Below are positions 44,136 through 52,197 of a stretch of DNA of 64,000 bases, piece by piece (the first letter of the stretch is position 1; every line of letters begins with the position of its first letter). Source of the DNA: Pseudonocardia alaniniphila (GTDB lineage: Bacteria; Actinomycetota; Actinomycetes; Mycobacteriales; Pseudonocardiaceae). The stretch covers positions 32,435 through 96,434 of the forward strand of contig NZ_JAKXMK010000042.1 in NCBI RefSeq assembly GCF_022524485.1, read 5' to 3'. The position numbers and the translations under genes were made by a program. The notes beneath the pieces are model-generated. The model was not told the origin of the DNA, made no database searches, and saw nothing but the letters and a program-made list of their open reading frames with translations.

Positions 44136-45074
44136 TCAGTGGCGCGGCCCGGCCACCCACTCGAACGCCGACGCCGTCGACCGCACGCCCTGCGCGGTCT
44201 TCGACCGGTTCGGCTCACCGAGATCGGCGAGCAGGTCCTCGGAGAGCTCGACCATGTGCGCGAGGCCGGTCGGCGTGAGCCAGGACGGCCGGGTCGCGAA
44301 GACGATGTCCTCCGACGAGGTGTTCCCGCTCGCACCTGGTGCGAACGGGCAGCCACCGAGCCCGCCGAGCGACCCGTCGACCACCGAGGCGCCCGCGGTG
44401 ATCGCGGCCAGCGTGTTGGCCACGCCCAGTCCCCAGGTGTCGTGCCCGTGGTAGACGATCCGGCGGGCAGGCGTCTCTTCCCGCACCCGCGAGACGAGGC
44501 TCGTGACCTGGGCGGGAATCGCCTGCCCGAGCGTGTCGCAGAGCACGATGTCCTCGGCGCCCTCCGCTCGGGCGTCCCGCGCGATGGCGAGCACCCGCTC
44601 CTCCGGCACCGGCCCGTCGAACGGGCAGGTGAAGGACGTCGCGATGCAGAGCTGGATCCGGCCGCCTGCCGCGCGAGCCGTCTCGACGGCTGCGGGCATG
44701 GCTTCCAGGCTTGCCTCGGTGCTGCGGCCGATGTTGGCCTGGTTGTGCGCGTCGGAGGCCGAGAAGCAGTACTGGACGTTGAGCGCGCCCGCGGCAACGG
44801 CCCGTTCCACGTGCCGTGGCGTGGCGACCCAGATCCAGCATTTGGCGAGCTCGTCGGGGCTCAGGGCCTCGACCACCTCGAGGGTGTTGGCCATCGGCGG
44901 GACCAGATCCGGGCGGGCCATCGAGCCGATCTCGAGGCTGGGGACCCCGAGCCGCAGTAGCTCCCGGACGATCTCCACCTTGCGCTCGGTGGACAGCAGC
45001 TTGCCGGTGAGCTGCAGCCCGTCGCGCAGGGTGACGTCCCGCAGGATGACCTCCTCCGTGCTCGTGCCGGTCAT
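44136..45074 (-). CDS. Hydroxymethylglutaryl-CoA lyase-like protein
   Basis: 312 residues, DRE-TIM fold. RDVTLRDGLQ metal-binding motif, EIGSMARPDLVP, HGHDTWGLG histidines, and the C-loop SLGGLGGCPFAPGASGN with the catalytic Cys of HMG-CoA lyases. Cleaves HMG-CoA or a related 3-hydroxy-3-methyl acyl-CoA such as citramalyl-CoA-type substrates into two smaller units. ATG overlaps the CoA transferase stop (ATGA). Confidence 0.92.
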   Translation of the reverse strand: MTGTSTEEVILRDVTLRDGLQLTGKLLSTERKVEIVRELLRLGVPSLEIGSMARPDLVPPMANTLEVVEALSPDELAKCWIWVATPRHVERAVAAGALNVQYCFSASDAHNQANIGRSTEASLEAMPAAVETARAAGGRIQLCIATSFTCPFDGPVPEERVLAIARDARAEGAEDIVLCDTLGQAIPAQVTSLVSRVREETPARRIVYHGHDTWGLGVANTLAAITAGASVVDGSLGGLGGCPFAPGASGNTSSEDIVFATRPSWLTPTGLAHMVELSEDLLADLGEPNRSKTAQGVRSTASAFEWVAGPRH

Positions 45075-46318
45075 GACTGCTCCTCTCCCGCGGTGATCGC
45101 CGCGATCTCCTCGTCGGTCATTCCGAGTACACCGGCGAGCACCTCGGATGTGTGCTCGCCGAGCTCCGGTCCGGGCGTCCGGACCGGCAGCGAGACGTCG
45201 CCGATCACGGGGACGATCCCCGGGAAGCCGACCTCGCGGGGTTCGTCCCCACCGGTGTCCACCGGGAGGTACTGGATCATGTTGCGGGCGCGGTACTGCT
45301 CGTCGTCGCAGATGTCGGCCGCGGTGTAGCTGGGTCCGGCAGGCACCCCGGCCCTGTCGAGCTGCTCGAGCACCTCGGCTCGCGGCCGCGTGGCCGTCCA
45401 CTCGCCGATCGCGGCATCCAGCTCGTCACGGCGGGCCCAGCGTCCGGCGTTGCTGCTCAAGGACGGGTCGTCGGCCAGGTCCGGTCGCCCGATCGTCGCC
45501 ATCAGGCGCTGGAAGATGGCGTCGCCGTTGCCGGCGATGATGGCGCTGGAGCCGTCGCCGCACAGATAGGCGTTGGACGGGGCGATGCCCTCCATCCGGC
45601 CACCGACCCGGTTCCGGTTCACGCCGTAGGCCAGGTGGTCGGGCACCAGCGACTCCATCATCGACAGCACCGCCTCGTTGAGCGCAACGTCGATCACGCG
45701 TTCGGTCAGGGGCGCCCGGCCGAGCGCGTGCCCTGAGCGGCCTGCCTCGCGCCGGTACAGCGCCATCACCGCACCGAACGCCGCGTAGAGACCGGCGATC
45801 GAGTCGCCGATCGAGACCCCGACCCGCACCGGCGGGCGGTCCGGTTCCCCCACGAGCTCACGCAATCCGCCCATGGCCTCGGCGACGGCTGCGAAGCCGG
45901 GGCGCTCGGCGAGCGGGCCGGTCTGGCCGAATGCCGAGATGCGCGAGATGACCAGATCGGGGTTCGCGGCGTCCAGCTCGTCGGGCCCGAGCCCCCATTT
46001 CTCCAGCGTGCCCGGACGGAAGTTCTCCAGCAGGACGTCGCAGTGGCGCACCAGGCCGAGAACGGTGTCCCGGCCGGTCGTCGTCCTCAGATCGAGCACG
46101 ACCGACTTCTTGTTGCGGTTGAGCGTCCGGTACAGCATCGACGTCGACCCCGCGTACAAGCGCCAATTGCGCACTTCGTCGCCTGTGCCCGGCCGCTCGA
46201 TCTTGATCACCTCGGCACCGAAGTCGGCCAGCAGCCTGCCGGCGGTCGGAGCCGCGATGTAGTTGCCCAGCTCGAGCACGCGGACCCCGTCCAGGGGCCG
46301 GATCGGGCCGTCGGTCAC
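45071..46318 (-). CDS. CoA transferase, CaiB/BaiF (class III)
   Basis: 415 residues, GTG start with AGGAG 5 nt upstream. VRVLELGNYIAAPTAGRLLADFGAEVIKIERPGTGDEVR and NKKSVVLDLRT are classical. Transfers CoA to a carboxylic acid, here probably activating the acid brought in by the upstream GntP-type permease so that the lyase can cleave it. Confidence 0.93.
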   Translation of the reverse strand: MTDGPIRPLDGVRVLELGNYIAAPTAGRLLADFGAEVIKIERPGTGDEVRNWRLYAGSTSMLYRTLNRNKKSVVLDLRTTTGRDTVLGLVRHCDVLLENFRPGTLEKWGLGPDELDAANPDLVISRISAFGQTGPLAERPGFAAVAEAMGGLRELVGEPDRPPVRVGVSIGDSIAGLYAAFGAVMALYRREAGRSGHALGRAPLTERVIDVALNEAVLSMMESLVPDHLAYGVNRNRVGGRMEGIAPSNAYLCGDGSSAIIAGNGDAIFQRLMATIGRPDLADDPSLSSNAGRWARRDELDAAIGEWTATRPRAEVLEQLDRAGVPAGPSYTAADICDDEQYRARNMIQYLPVDTGGDEPREVGFPGIVPVIGDVSLPVRTPGPELGEHTSEVLAGVLGMTDEEIAAITAGEEQS

Positions 46319-46326
46319 GAATACTC

Positions 46327-47835
46327 CTAGACGATGAGTGCCAGCGGTTGGATCAGCAGGATGGCGACGACGGAGGCGACGGACACCCCGACTGAGCACG
46401 TCTTCAATGTTCCTCGCGTCGACTGCCCCATGAGGGACTGCAGTAGCCAGAACGTGTTGCTCGTGACATGCACGGCGAACAGCGAGCCCGCGCCGGCGGC
46501 GAGTGCGATCAGCACCGGGTCGAGCCCGATGGCGGGCGCCACCGGCGCGAGGATGCCGGCCGCCGTGATGGCCGAGATGCTCACCGACCCGACGGCGATG
46601 TGGAGGGCGGCCGCGATCACCCACACCACGAGCAGCGGAGCTGCCGTGCTCGCCGTGAAGTACTTCCCGAGGATGTCGCCCAGCCCGGCAGCCGAGATGG
46701 TGGCGGCCAGGGAGCCCCCCACCCCGGTGAGGATCAGGATCTGTCCGCTCTCGCGGAACCCCGTGGCGATCGACCGCTCCACCCGGTGGCGGCCCACCGT
46801 GTAGCGGGTGACGAGGCTCGTGCCGATCAGCCCGGCGAGGAGTGCGATGACCGGGTCGGCGACGAACGTGACGACCGGGTTCTCGATGCCTGCGACGTCG
46901 AGCACGGCGCCGGCACCGATCAGCAGGAGCGCCCCGATCAGTGGCAGGAACAGCACGATCAGCGAGATGTGACGTCGTTGCTGCACCTCGGGCAGTTCCA
47001 GCGCGGTCTGCGTGGCGCCGACGGTCGGCTGCACGGCTTCTGTCGACTGCGCCTGCTCGTGGGTCCGCTCCTGGCCCTGCTCCCCGGCCTGAGCACCGGT
47101 GGCCTCGTCGCCGAACATGCCAGGCTGCTCGTCCTTCGCCGCGTCCCACCAGCCGTGCCGGAACACGAAGGACATGATGGCCACCGACAGGGCGACGGTG
47201 GGGATGATCAGGATCAGCCCGAAGATCAGCATCCTGCCCAGCGGCACGCCGAGCAGACCGGCCAGCGCGACGGTCCCGACACCGGGGACCATCAGCACGA
47301 TCCCGCACTCGAGGCCGATCGCGAGTGCCGTCGCCATCCGTGCAGTGCCCATGCTGCCGATCCGCGGCGCGAGGTTGCGCGCCAGCGGTGCCGAGATCAC
47401 GAGCAGGACGTCGAGGAAGATCGACTGCAGGGCCGTGGCGAGGGTGAGGGACAGCGCGTACGGCATGCGTTGGGGGCCGAACGTCTTCAGCAGCGTGCCG
47501 ACCAGCCGCTGGATCGCTCCGGCCTCCTGAAGCATGGAGCCTGTCAGCACGCCGAAGGCGATCAGGAGCCCGACCTCGGCCATGATCTCGCCGAACCCGG
47601 TGGTGATCGCCTTGACGGTGCCTTCGGCCCCCATTCCCGTGCTCAGCCCTAGGTAGGCCGCACCGATGATCAACGAGATCACCGGGTTGAGCCGGAACCG
47701 GACGATGAGCAGGACAGCTGCGAGTACGGCGACGGCCGTGTTGATGATGATCGCGGTGTCGGACAAGGGTGGTATCCCATCCGGGTGTCGCTCGCCGTCG
47801 AGCGAGTGCGGGGAGTCGGTCGTCAGGTTCGCCAT
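46327..47835 (-). CDS. GntP-type permease (gluconate/organic acid:H+ symporter)
   Basis: 502 residues from the ATG at 47835; starts at 47847 and 47865 are also possible, none has a strong ribosome site. About 12 membrane segments with GIVLMVPGVGTVALAGLLGVPLG, AALHIAVGSVSISAITAAGILAP and a charged loop at about 230-285. Members carry gluconate, hydroxy acids or ketoacids. 8 bp upstream of the CoA transferase gene. Confidence 0.92.
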   Translation of the reverse strand: MANLTTDSPHSLDGERHPDGIPPLSDTAIIINTAVAVLAAVLLIVRFRLNPVISLIIGAAYLGLSTGMGAEGTVKAITTGFGEIMAEVGLLIAFGVLTGSMLQEAGAIQRLVGTLLKTFGPQRMPYALSLTLATALQSIFLDVLLVISAPLARNLAPRIGSMGTARMATALAIGLECGIVLMVPGVGTVALAGLLGVPLGRMLIFGLILIIPTVALSVAIMSFVFRHGWWDAAKDEQPGMFGDEATGAQAGEQGQERTHEQAQSTEAVQPTVGATQTALELPEVQQRRHISLIVLFLPLIGALLLIGAGAVLDVAGIENPVVTFVADPVIALLAGLIGTSLVTRYTVGRHRVERSIATGFRESGQILILTGVGGSLAATISAAGLGDILGKYFTASTAAPLLVVWVIAAALHIAVGSVSISAITAAGILAPVAPAIGLDPVLIALAAGAGSLFAVHVTSNTFWLLQSLMGQSTRGTLKTCSVGVSVASVVAILLIQPLALIV

Positions 47836-48249
47836 ATGAACACACATCCACGATGTGGGCAACACGCGGGGTAGGTATCAACGACGCACCGCTATGGCGA
47901 GTGCCGTGCCGTCCGGGACACGGCGTATCGGACGATCCGGTCGGGATCGGGGCGCTCGTGAGTGGGCAATCGGGCGCCGCTGGGCGGGCCGCTGTCGATG
48001 ATCGGCTGATTTCACCTGGATCGGGTGAGGCCCATGGGCGTCGGGCGGAGAAACCTGTGTGGACGAAAGGCCGCCGCTGCCCGTGTGCGGCCAGCCGTGC
48101 GGAGCCGGTCACGGGCAACGGCCGTGTGACCATCGGAGCGTTGCGATGGCCGACGTGATCCACTCCGCGGTCCCTGCCATCTCGGCGTCCACGGGGTCGA
48201 CGGACACGTTCATTTCTCTTCAGCGAATCGGAGACTACGGAGAGATCCA
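47836..48249. other. Intergenic leader region
   Basis: 414 bp between the divergent permease and formamidase genes. Contains an 8-bp inverted repeat TGCCCGTG (48078-48085 region) with its complement about 30 nt later; no known riboswitch pattern recognised and no gene seen. Confidence 0.35.
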
Positions 48250-49503
48250 ATGCCCAAGGTCGTGTTCCCGCTGGACAACAGCAAGAGCTTCACCGATCAA
48301 CAGATCGTCGGCCACAACCGATGGCACCCCGACATCCCCGCGCATGTACGGGTCAAGCCCGGGGACACGTTCAGGGTGGATTGCCGGGAGTGGTTCGACG
48401 GCGCGATCCACAACGACGACTCCGCCGACGACGTGTTGAACGCGCCGTTGCCGGGCGTGCACGTGCTGTCCGGGCCGATCGAGGTGGAGGGTGCCGAGCC
48501 CGGGGACCTGCTGGTAGTGGACATCCTCGACGTCGGCCCCGTGCCGCAGGAGGACTCCGGGCCGCTCGCCGGGCAGGGCTGGGGCTACACCGGAATCTTC
48601 GCCACGCAGAACGGCGGCGGGTTCCTGACCGAGCAGTTCCCCGACGCCTACAAGGTGATCTGGGACTTCCGCGGTGGCGTGGCGACCTCCCGGCACATCC
48701 CTGGTGTCTCGTTCGTCGGCATCGTCCACCCCGGGCTGATGGGTACCGCGCCCTCGGCGAACCTGCTCGCCAAGTGGAACGCACGTGAGCAGGAGCTCAT
48801 CGACACCAACCCGACACGGGTGCCACCGCTCGCGCTGCCACCCCTGCCCGACTCGGCCATCCTCGGGACGCTGGAGGGTGACGAGTTCAACCGGGTCGCC
48901 CGCGAGGCCGCCCGCACTGCGCCGCCGCGGGAGAACGGTGGCAACCAGGACATCAAGAACTTCACCAAGGGAACCCGGGTCTTCTATCCGGTCTTCGTCA
49001 ACGGCGCAAAGTTGTCGATGGGCGATCTGCATTTCTCCCAGGGTGACGGTGAGATCACTTTCTGTGGAGCCATCGAAATGGGCGGCTTCATGGATCTCGG
49101 GGTCGACCTGATCAAGGGCGGGATGCAGACCTACGGTGTCTCCGAGAACGCCATCTTCATGCCCGGCACCACGGATCCGCAGTTCAGCGAATGGCTGGCC
49201 TTCTCGGGTACCTCGGTGACGCTGGAGGGCAAGCAGCACTACCTGGACGCGCAACTGTCCTACCAGCGGGCCTGTCTGCATGCGATCGACTATCTGGTCA
49301 AGTTCGGCTACACGCCGGAGCAGGCTTACATGATTCTGGGCGCGTCACCGATCGAGGGCCGGCTCTCCGGAGTCGTCGACATCCCGAACTCGTGCTCGAC
49401 GGTCTACATCCCGACCGCGATCTTCGACTTCGACGTCAGCCCGGGCAAGGGCGGGCCGCACCAGGTCGACCCCGGCCAGGGCGTGCCCAAGGCCAGCTTC
49501 TGA
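48250..49503 (+). CDS. fmdA: Formamidase/acetamidase
   Basis: 417 residues, the usual length of FmdA. Conserved PLPGVHVLSGPIEVEGAEPGDLL, GVSFVGIVHPGLMG, MGDLHFSQGDGEITFCGAIEMGG. Hydrolyses formamide or a short amide to acid and ammonia in the cytoplasm. Stands alone with a strong terminator after it. The amide could be a nitrogen source released by neighbouring pathways. Confidence 0.94.
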   Translation: MPKVVFPLDNSKSFTDQQIVGHNRWHPDIPAHVRVKPGDTFRVDCREWFDGAIHNDDSADDVLNAPLPGVHVLSGPIEVEGAEPGDLLVVDILDVGPVPQEDSGPLAGQGWGYTGIFATQNGGGFLTEQFPDAYKVIWDFRGGVATSRHIPGVSFVGIVHPGLMGTAPSANLLAKWNAREQELIDTNPTRVPPLALPPLPDSAILGTLEGDEFNRVAREAARTAPPRENGGNQDIKNFTKGTRVFYPVFVNGAKLSMGDLHFSQGDGEITFCGAIEMGGFMDLGVDLIKGGMQTYGVSENAIFMPGTTDPQFSEWLAFSGTSVTLEGKQHYLDAQLSYQRACLHAIDYLVKFGYTPEQAYMILGASPIEGRLSGVVDIPNSCSTVYIPTAIFDFDVSPGKGGPHQVDPGQGVPKASF

Positions 49504-49523
49504 TCTGACACACGGACAACCTT

Positions 49524-49559
49524 CTGTCCCGGCTCCGGCTTCGGCCGGGGCCGGGACAG
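49524..49559 (+). terminator. Intrinsic terminator of formamidase gene
   Basis: Stem arms CTGTCCCGGC and GCCGGGACAG around an inner GC-rich hairpin, followed by GCTCTT, 21 bp after the stop. Confidence 0.8.
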
Positions 49560-49720
49560 GCTCTTCATGAGGCGGGACTGCACCTCGCCGGTCGCTGAGC
49601 TGATCAGCAGCAGGGTGGCCTGCGTGATCGTGGTGAACCGATCGAGGTCGTGCACCGCGCCGTCGATCATACCGAAAACTTCCCTATCCGCCCCGTGAGA
49701 TGGCGAAGTTTGAGGTCTGA

Positions 49721-49726
49721 TACGGT
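49721..49726 (+). promoter_or_regulatory. Leaderless -10 element of HTH gene
   Basis: TACGGT, 7 nt before the GTG at 49734. Confidence 0.5.
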
Positions 49727-49733
49727 AGTTTAC

Positions 49734-50174
49734 GTGACGCAAGAGTTGTTCACGGCAGACGAAGTCGCCGACCGGCTGGGTCTGCACGTGCGTACGGTGC
49801 GCAACTACATCCGCGAGGGGCGGCTCACGGCCGTGCGGATCGGCAAGCAGTACCGCATCGCGCGCGCGGACCTCGAGGCGTTCACCGGGCGGCCTGCCGA
49901 GCCCGCCGTCCGCGACACGGTCGTCCGCCGTCGCCATGTCGGGGTGTCGAGCATCGTGGAGATCGATGCGATCAGCCCCGAGACGGTCAGCCGCCTGAGC
50001 ACCGTACTGACCACTGCCACAGCCCATCGCCGCGACGGCGACGGGCAGTTGCGCCTGAACATCGTCTACGACGAAGAGCGCGCCCACCTGAAGATCGTCG
50101 TGCTCGGCAGCTTGTCCACGAGCGCGGACATCTTCGGGCTGATCAGCGCCGTGATCGAGGAGCCGGAAACATGA
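49734..50174 (+). CDS. Excisionase-type helix-turn-helix protein
   Basis: 146 residues, GTG start. N-terminal MerR/excisionase-like HTH (FTADEVADRLGLHVRTVRNYIREGRLTAVRIGKQYRI) and a C-terminal 70-residue alpha/beta part (VVRRRHVGVSSIVEIDAI, LRLNIVYDEERAHLKIVVLGSL). The second part suggests a small ligand or protein-binding domain. Overlaps the hydrolase gene (ATGA), so it probably regulates it. Confidence 0.88.
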   Translation: MTQELFTADEVADRLGLHVRTVRNYIREGRLTAVRIGKQYRIARADLEAFTGRPAEPAVRDTVVRRRHVGVSSIVEIDAISPETVSRLSTVLTTATAHRRDGDGQLRLNIVYDEERAHLKIVVLGSLSTSADIFGLISAVIEEPET

Positions 50175-51049
50175 GCGAGATCTACCGGTCGGAAGCCGGG
50201 GCCCGCCTGCTACGCGAGCGCTATCTGCAGGCGCTGGAGCGCTGGCCGGTCGAGAACGAACGGTTCCACGTGCCCACGCGCGAGGGCGAGACCTTCGTCA
50301 TCGCATCCGGCCCGGCCACCGCACCTGCGCTGGTGCTGCTCCACGGCTCCGGAGGCAACTCGGCGCAATGGATCGACAGCATTGCGGAACTCGCCACGCA
50401 TTTCCGGGTGTACGCCGTCGACGTGATCGGCGAGCGCGGCCTCAGCGCGCCGTCCCGCCCGCCCATGGCGTCCGACAGGTACGCGGTGTGGCTGGATGGG
50501 GTACTGGAATTCCTCGGGCTGGAGCAGGTCCGGATCATGGGGATCTCCCTCGGCGGCTGGCTCGCGCTGGACTACGCCACGCGGCGGCCCGGCAGGGTGG
50601 AACGCCTGGCGTTGTCGTGCCCGACGGGTATCGGCAGGCAGAAGAAGGGGTTCCTGCTGAAGGCCCTCCTGCTGAATTCTCTCGGGCGGTGGGGCCGGCG
50701 TAAGTCGGTGACAGAGGTGCTCGGCTCAGGGTTGTCGACCATGGAACCCGCGGTCGCCACGATGGTCGTCGAGGAGGTGATGCTCGTCGCGGAGAACTAC
50801 CGCTACCGCATGGGCGAGCTTCCCGTGTTCGACGACGAGACGTTGCGACGGCTGACCATGCCCGTGCACGTACTCGTCGGGGAGCGGGACGTCATGGTGG
50901 ATTCCGCGGAGACCAAGCGGCGGCTCGAAGACACGGTCCCGCACGCGACGGTGCGGCTGCTTCCGGGCGTCGGTCATTTCATCCCCGCGCAGCCGGATGT
51001 CGAACTGGAGTTCCTGACGAGCGTCATCCAGGGGGAGCACCACGCGTGA
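50171..51049 (+). CDS. Alpha/beta hydrolase
   Basis: 292 residues. LVLLHGSGGNSAQWIDSI oxyanion region, nucleophile S in IMGISLGGWLALDY, D in LVGERDVMVDS and H in LPGVGHFIPAQP. Same style as carboxyl-ester and C-C hydrolases. Translationally coupled to the HTH gene. Its 3' end overlaps the convergent GNAT gene by 26 bp. Confidence 0.92.
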   Translation: MSEIYRSEAGARLLRERYLQALERWPVENERFHVPTREGETFVIASGPATAPALVLLHGSGGNSAQWIDSIAELATHFRVYAVDVIGERGLSAPSRPPMASDRYAVWLDGVLEFLGLEQVRIMGISLGGWLALDYATRRPGRVERLALSCPTGIGRQKKGFLLKALLLNSLGRWGRRKSVTEVLGSGLSTMEPAVATMVVEEVMLVAENYRYRMGELPVFDDETLRRLTMPVHVLVGERDVMVDSAETKRRLEDTVPHATVRLLPGVGHFIPAQPDVELEFLTSVIQGEHHA

Positions 51050-51659
51050 GTCCTGACGGGCCGGAGTCCGGCACCCTCAGCGTGAGCCGCATGCAAACCC
51101 GATCCTGACCCGGACCGTCATAGTCGCGGTGCACCGGCACACCGTCGATCTCGTAGTCGCTCGGTTCGAGTTCGAACCCCATCGCGCGGTGGAACGAGAT
51201 CGAGCCGGAGTTGGCCGGTGAGGTGACGGCCCGGATGTGGTGGCGTCCCGCGGCGAGCGCTCGTTCGAAGAACGTGGTGTAGAGGCGGTGGGCGACACCG
51301 GCGCGCCGTAGGTTCGGGTTCACGCCGACGAAGTGGACGTAGGCCTCCTCCGGGTCACTGGTCGGGTGCAGTCCGATGAGAAAGCCTGCGAGCACATCTC
51401 CACGCTCCATGACGAAGCTGGTTTCGCGGAAGAACTCCACGAACAGCCGGGGCAGCAGCAAGGAAAGCTGCACTGCCTCCTGCGGGGTGCGCGAGTCGCC
51501 CCACCAGGTCTGGATCGCGCGAACCAAGACCGCATGGTCGTGGGTACGCACCTGACGCAGGTCGGCGCCGCCGTTGTCCCTGCCCGAGCGCACGATGTCG
51601 GTCACCTCGCCGGTCGGCGTCTGCAACTCCCGGCTGGGTGCTTGCTCGGAGAAGGTCAT
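51024..51659 (-). CDS. GNAT family N-acetyltransferase
   Basis: 211 residues. FVGVNPNLRRAGVAHRLYTTFFERA carries the acetyl-CoA-binding R/Q-x2-G-x-G/A pattern, followed by TSPANSGSISFHRAMGFE. Likely acetylates a small molecule or protein N-terminus. ATG overlaps the stop of an upstream broken gene as ATGA. Confidence 0.9.
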   Translation of the reverse strand: MTFSEQAPSRELQTPTGEVTDIVRSGRDNGGADLRQVRTHDHAVLVRAIQTWWGDSRTPQEAVQLSLLLPRLFVEFFRETSFVMERGDVLAGFLIGLHPTSDPEEAYVHFVGVNPNLRRAGVAHRLYTTFFERALAAGRHHIRAVTSPANSGSISFHRAMGFELEPSDYEIDGVPVHRDYDGPGQDRVCMRLTLRVPDSGPSGLTRGAPPG

Positions 51660-52004
51660 GACCGCGCGGTCTCCTGTCGAGGTCGCTGGAGTCGATCTTC
51701 CGCCCGCCGCCCGCGGTGCTCGATGATGTCACCGTCGGCGAGGACGCCTGCGCCGGCTGTGGCGAAGGGTGCGGCGGCGCCACCGATCACGAGCGCGGCC
51801 CCGGCCGCGATGCCGCGCCGCCGTCGTCCGAGCCAGGATCGAGGCGACGTCGGCCGTGTCGGCGATCATCCCGAGCCTGAGGCCGGCCCGCGGGCGGTAC
51901 GTGGGTCCGAGCAGGGTGGCCAGCGCGATGGCGAGCTCGCGGGCCCCGAACGCGCGCGCGAGGAACCAACCGACCGGCCGCTCGCCGTGCGATCCGGACG
52001 CCAT
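51656..52004 (-). pseudogene. Frameshifted small membrane protein gene
   Basis: From ATG 52004 one frame reads MASGSHGERPVGWFLARAFGARELAIALATLLG to IADTADVASILAR; the next frame continues naturally as GIAAGAALVIGGAAAPFATAGAGV-LADGD and ends at a TGA overlapping the GNAT ATG. The two parts fit one ~115-residue protein with two or three membrane segments, broken by a single-base shift near 51805 in a G-rich run. Layout resembles DoxX-like or DUF4267-like small membrane proteins (weak). A sequencing error is possible. Confidence 0.45.
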
Positions 52005-52197
52005 CCCCGAACTCGACAGCGTTCCGGCGGCGCGCGAGTTCCCGCAGCCCGGGTGCGGCCAGGGTTCCTGCCCGGGAGTCGCCCGGGGTCGAGGTGAGGC
52101 GAGACGCGCGACAGTGCTCCAGGGGCCGAAGTCCGCGGGACGGACCTCGGCCCCCGGCGCCGGACGCATCGTCGCCGTCCACAGTCGGGAGCTCACC

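Noticed and set aside
47836..48249. Riboswitch upstream of formamidase
   Set aside because: Only a short inverted repeat; no recognised aptamer core.
46319..48250. Long minus-strand open frame joined to the CoA transferase
   Set aside because: It is antisense/out-of-frame shadow of the GntP permease; CoA transferase homology begins at GTG 46318 with its own AGGAG.
51769..52197. N-terminal extension of the LAL regulator
   Set aside because: The frame is open but Arg/Ala/Pro-rich and antisense to a better coding signal; ATG 52198 has a ribosome site.
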